From positions 62,001 to 126,000 of the forward strand of contig NZ_VOLC01000009.1 in NCBI RefSeq assembly GCF_009797935.1: a stretch of 64,000 bases of DNA, given 5' to 3'. The stretch is from Lunatibacter salilacus. GTDB taxonomy: Bacteria; Bacteroidota; Bacteroidia; Cytophagales; Cyclobacteriaceae. The notes under the pieces were generated by a model. The model was not told the origin of the DNA. It did no database searches and saw only the letters and a program-made list of their open reading frames with translations. Positions 61,639 to 64,000 of the stretch are shown piece by piece; positions within the stretch are counted from its first letter, which is position 1; each line of letters opens with the position of its first letter. A program made the position numbers and the translations under genes.

Positions 61639-64000
61639 ATGGTAAAAAAAATCAAACTTACAGAGTTGGCTGGACTCTTTGAAGCCACCATCCTTTCGGA
61701 TGGTAATCAGGGATATATCTCCTCCATTTGCATTGATTCCAGAAGGATCTATCCTGAGCCAGAAATTCTTTTTGTTGCCTTACCTGGAGAAAAGACTGAT
61801 GGACATTCATTTTTGAAAGCTGCCTACGAGGGAGGGGTGAGGAATTTTTTAGTTCAGAAAGGAAGATATGAAACAGGCCTACTGCGAAATTATGCAGACA
61901 CGACGATATTATTAGTTTGCGATACCCTACGTTCGCTACAATTTTTGGCTGCTTGGAACAGAAATCAATTCCAAGGACCCGTTTTGGCAATCACTGGGAG
62001 TAACGGAAAAACGATCGTTAAGGAATGGTTAGGGCAGCTCTTGGAACAACACTACCGAGTAGTAAAAAGCCCAAAAAGTTACAACAGTCAAATTGGTGTA
62101 CCGCTTTCCATCTTTACCATGGCCGTTGACCATCAGGTAGCTGTACTGGAAGCGGGCATTTCTCAACCCGGTGAGATGAGAAATCTCGAAGAAATGATTC
62201 GGCCAACTATCGGATTATTCACGAATCTCGGGACAGCACATGACGGGAATTTTTCCGGAAAAGACGAAAAACTTAAGGAAAAAGCACTGCTATTTTCCGG
62301 TTGCCAATATATCATTTACCGGAAGGATCAATTAGCGGTAGCTGCATATTTTCAATCCACTTTCATGCCAGAAAGGCTTATCAGCTGGTCTGAAACAGAG
62401 GGAGCGGATTATACACTTGCTGTAAGAAAAGAACCCAACAAGACCAAAATAATCTTATTGCGACCGGATTTAAGTTTATTTACATTTAACTGCAGTTTTT
62501 CGGACGAAGCTTCGCTCGAAAACCTAAGGCACGTAATCGTCGCCTGCCTCACTCTAGGCCTCAGCCCCACACAGATTCAAGATGCCATCCCACTTCTCAG
62601 GTCAGTAGACATGCGCCTTACCGTGAAAGCCGGTCTCCGTCAGTGCACATTGATTGACGACACCTACAACAATGATCTGGGAGGACTGGTAGTAGCGTTG
62701 GAGTTTATGCAGGTGCAGAGGCAAAAACGACGGCGAAAGGTGATATTATCCGACCTTCCACAACTAGGCTCCTCAAAAAATAGCTACCACAAAGTAAAAA
62801 CCCTCCTGGATCACTTCAAAATTGATGAAATATATGGCATAGGAATGGAGATCGGTAGGCACCTTACAAGTTTGGAGGTAAGGGGTAAATGGTTTGCAAA
62901 TACAGATGAGTTTTTAAGGACAGCCGATCTCACAACTTTCGACAACGACCTTATTTTAATCAAAGGAGGAAGAACATTTGCTTTTGAGAAGATTGTCCAA
63001 GCACTGGAAGAGCGGATCCACGGTACAGTTTTGGCAATTAACCTCAACGCACTGACACACAACTATTTCTTTTATCGGAAAAGAATACCTAAAGGAACCA
63101 AAGTGATGGTCATGGTAAAAGCGGCTGCATATGGCGGCGGTGCGACTGAGATAGCCAATCATTTACAAAAGCTAAAAGCTGACTATTTATCGGTCGCCTA
63201 TCCGGATGAAGGAGTTGAACTTCGCAACAGCGGGATTACGCTGCCCATTATGGTATTAAATGCCGGAATTGAAAATTTTAGCCAGATGCAGGCTTTTCAG
63301 TTAGAGCCGGTAATTTATAGTACAGAAATTTTAACGGCCATAGGCACTTTCAGCCAATTGGAAGGAAAAATAACTGCTGTTCATTTAGATTTGGATACCG
63401 GTATGCGCCGACTGGGCTTTGAAAAAAAGGACCTTGGACAAGTAAGGGAACTATTAGCCAGATACCCGCTAATTCGAATTAAAAGCGTCTTTACTCACCT
63501 TGCTGGCTCTGACGAATCCCAGCATGACGATTTTAGCCTTAAGCAGCTTTCTCTGTTTGATGAAATGAATGGAATATTGCAATCCTTTTTAGAATATATC
63601 CCCTTGAAACACGCCTTGAATACGGCGGGTATCCTTCGCTTTCCCGAATATGCTATGGACATGGTGCGGCTAGGTATTGGCATCTATGGAATTGCAGTTG
63701 ATGAAGGGTCTAAAGGCCAATTGCAGCAGGTGGGCACCTTGAAAACGACCATATCACAGGTCAAAACACTCAACGCGGGAGAAACAGTTGGCTATGGTAG
63801 AATGGGGACTAGGGATAGAACGACAAGAATAGCTACGATTGCCATCGGTTATGCGGATGGGTTTGACAGGAGGTTTAGCAATGGTAAGGGATTTGGACTC
63901 GTTCATGGAAAAAAGGTACCGGTCATAGGAAACGTATGTATGGATATGACCATGTTGGACATAGGCGATATACCTGCAAAAGCGGGTGATGAGGTTACAA
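61639..64000 (+). CDS. MurF-alanine racemase fusion (3' end outside the window)
   Basis: Two cell-wall enzymes in one chain, as in many Bacteroidota. From ATG 61639 (MVKKIKLTELAGLFEATILS), the MurF half carries the nucleotide loop GSNGKT (about 120-125) and YNSQIGVPLSIFTM; MurF adds D-Ala-D-Ala to the UDP-MurNAc-tripeptide. The racemase half starts at about residue 461 (VLAINLNALTHNYFFYRKRI). Its PLP lysine is Lys494 in VMVKAAAYGGG, where most racemases have VKxNAYGHG. The catalytic tyrosine region and GYADGFDRR and VCMDMTMLD motifs follow. About 787 codons are in the window; about 30 are missing. Identification is firm. Confidence 0.95.
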   Translation, partial: MVKKIKLTELAGLFEATILSDGNQGYISSICIDSRRIYPEPEILFVALPGEKTDGHSFLKAAYEGGVRNFLVQKGRYETGLLRNYADTTILLVCDTLRSLQFLAAWNRNQFQGPVLAITGSNGKTIVKEWLGQLLEQHYRVVKSPKSYNSQIGVPLSIFTMAVDHQVAVLEAGISQPGEMRNLEEMIRPTIGLFTNLGTAHDGNFSGKDEKLKEKALLFSGCQYIIYRKDQLAVAAYFQSTFMPERLISWSETEGADYTLAVRKEPNKTKIILLRPDLSLFTFNCSFSDEASLENLRHVIVACLTLGLSPTQIQDAIPLLRSVDMRLTVKAGLRQCTLIDDTYNNDLGGLVVALEFMQVQRQKRRRKVILSDLPQLGSSKNSYHKVKTLLDHFKIDEIYGIGMEIGRHLTSLEVRGKWFANTDEFLRTADLTTFDNDLILIKGGRTFAFEKIVQALEERIHGTVLAINLNALTHNYFFYRKRIPKGTKVMVMVKAAAYGGGATEIANHLQKLKADYLSVAYPDEGVELRNSGITLPIMVLNAGIENFSQMQAFQLEPVIYSTEILTAIGTFSQLEGKITAVHLDLDTGMRRLGFEKKDLGQVRELLARYPLIRIKSVFTHLAGSDESQHDDFSLKQLSLFDEMNGILQSFLEYIPLKHALNTAGILRFPEYAMDMVRLGIGIYGIAVDEGSKGQLQQVGTLKTTISQVKTLNAGETVGYGRMGTRDRTTRIATIAIGYADGFDRRFSNGKGFGLVHGKKVPVIGNVCMDMTMLDIGDIPAKAGDEVT

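Overview
The window is about 64 kb of chromosome from a Bacteroidota bacterium, most likely Cytophagales (Cyclobacteriaceae-like). Four things point there: three SusC/SusD outer-membrane uptake pairs, type IX secretion and gliding parts (GldE, a PorE-like OmpA lipoprotein, and a GH5 enzyme with a C-terminal sorting domain), a MurF-alanine racemase fusion, and promoters of the Bacteroidota type (TTTG-N19-TAnnTTTG). No phage, insertion sequence or CRISPR array was seen.

Layout. 1-13.2 kb is mostly housekeeping: gltB (cut by the window edge), gldE, ssb and mutY on the minus strand; then HU, a TPR protein, a 29-residue ribosomal-type protein and rng on the plus strand; then a secreted GH5 glycosidase, a SIMPL protein and truA on the minus strand. 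13.3-23.9 kb is a one-direction sugar-acid locus: three enolase-superfamily dehydratases that all carry twin-arginine-like leaders, a LacI-type regulator and a SusC/SusD pair. Two identical 14-bp operator-like palindromes lie upstream of susC. 23.9-29.4 kb is accessory and eroded: AT-rich repeats around a truncated four-helix-bundle gene, a RES/Xre toxin-antitoxin pair, a frameshifted nucleotidyltransferase, palindromic repeats, a serpin lipoprotein, and a scar made of sigma-factor and FecR fragments. 29.4-34.5 kb is a second SusC/SusD pair; its SusC has an STN signalling domain but its sigma/anti-sigma genes are now fragments.

34.5-39.6 kb holds fdhA, lysS and proline dehydrogenase. 39.7-41.9 kb is a second eroded stretch with two very small basic or coiled genes (one histone H1-like), a gamma-glutamyltransferase pseudogene and a truncated metallophosphoesterase. 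42.2-46.9 kb is a third SusC/SusD pair whose susC is split by what looks like a one-base insertion. 47.3-49.5 kb encodes a multi-PAS histidine-kinase-like protein that lacks the ATPase domain and ends in a degenerate receiver. 50.4-57.9 kb holds tRNA-Phe, a two-gene iron-sulfur oxidoreductase module, a small conserved protein, the PorE-like lipoprotein, purM and a ceramidase-like hydrolase. 57.9-64 kb holds an FMN-binding oxidase-like protein, two thioredoxin-fold proteins, a secreted TIM-barrel isomerase, a small secreted protein and murF-alr (cut by the window edge).

The most distinctive system is the 13.3-23.9 kb locus. It looks like an import-linked sugar-acid pathway whose dehydratases are predicted to be exported across the inner membrane, with LacI-type control. 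No polysaccharide-cleaving enzyme is present in it.
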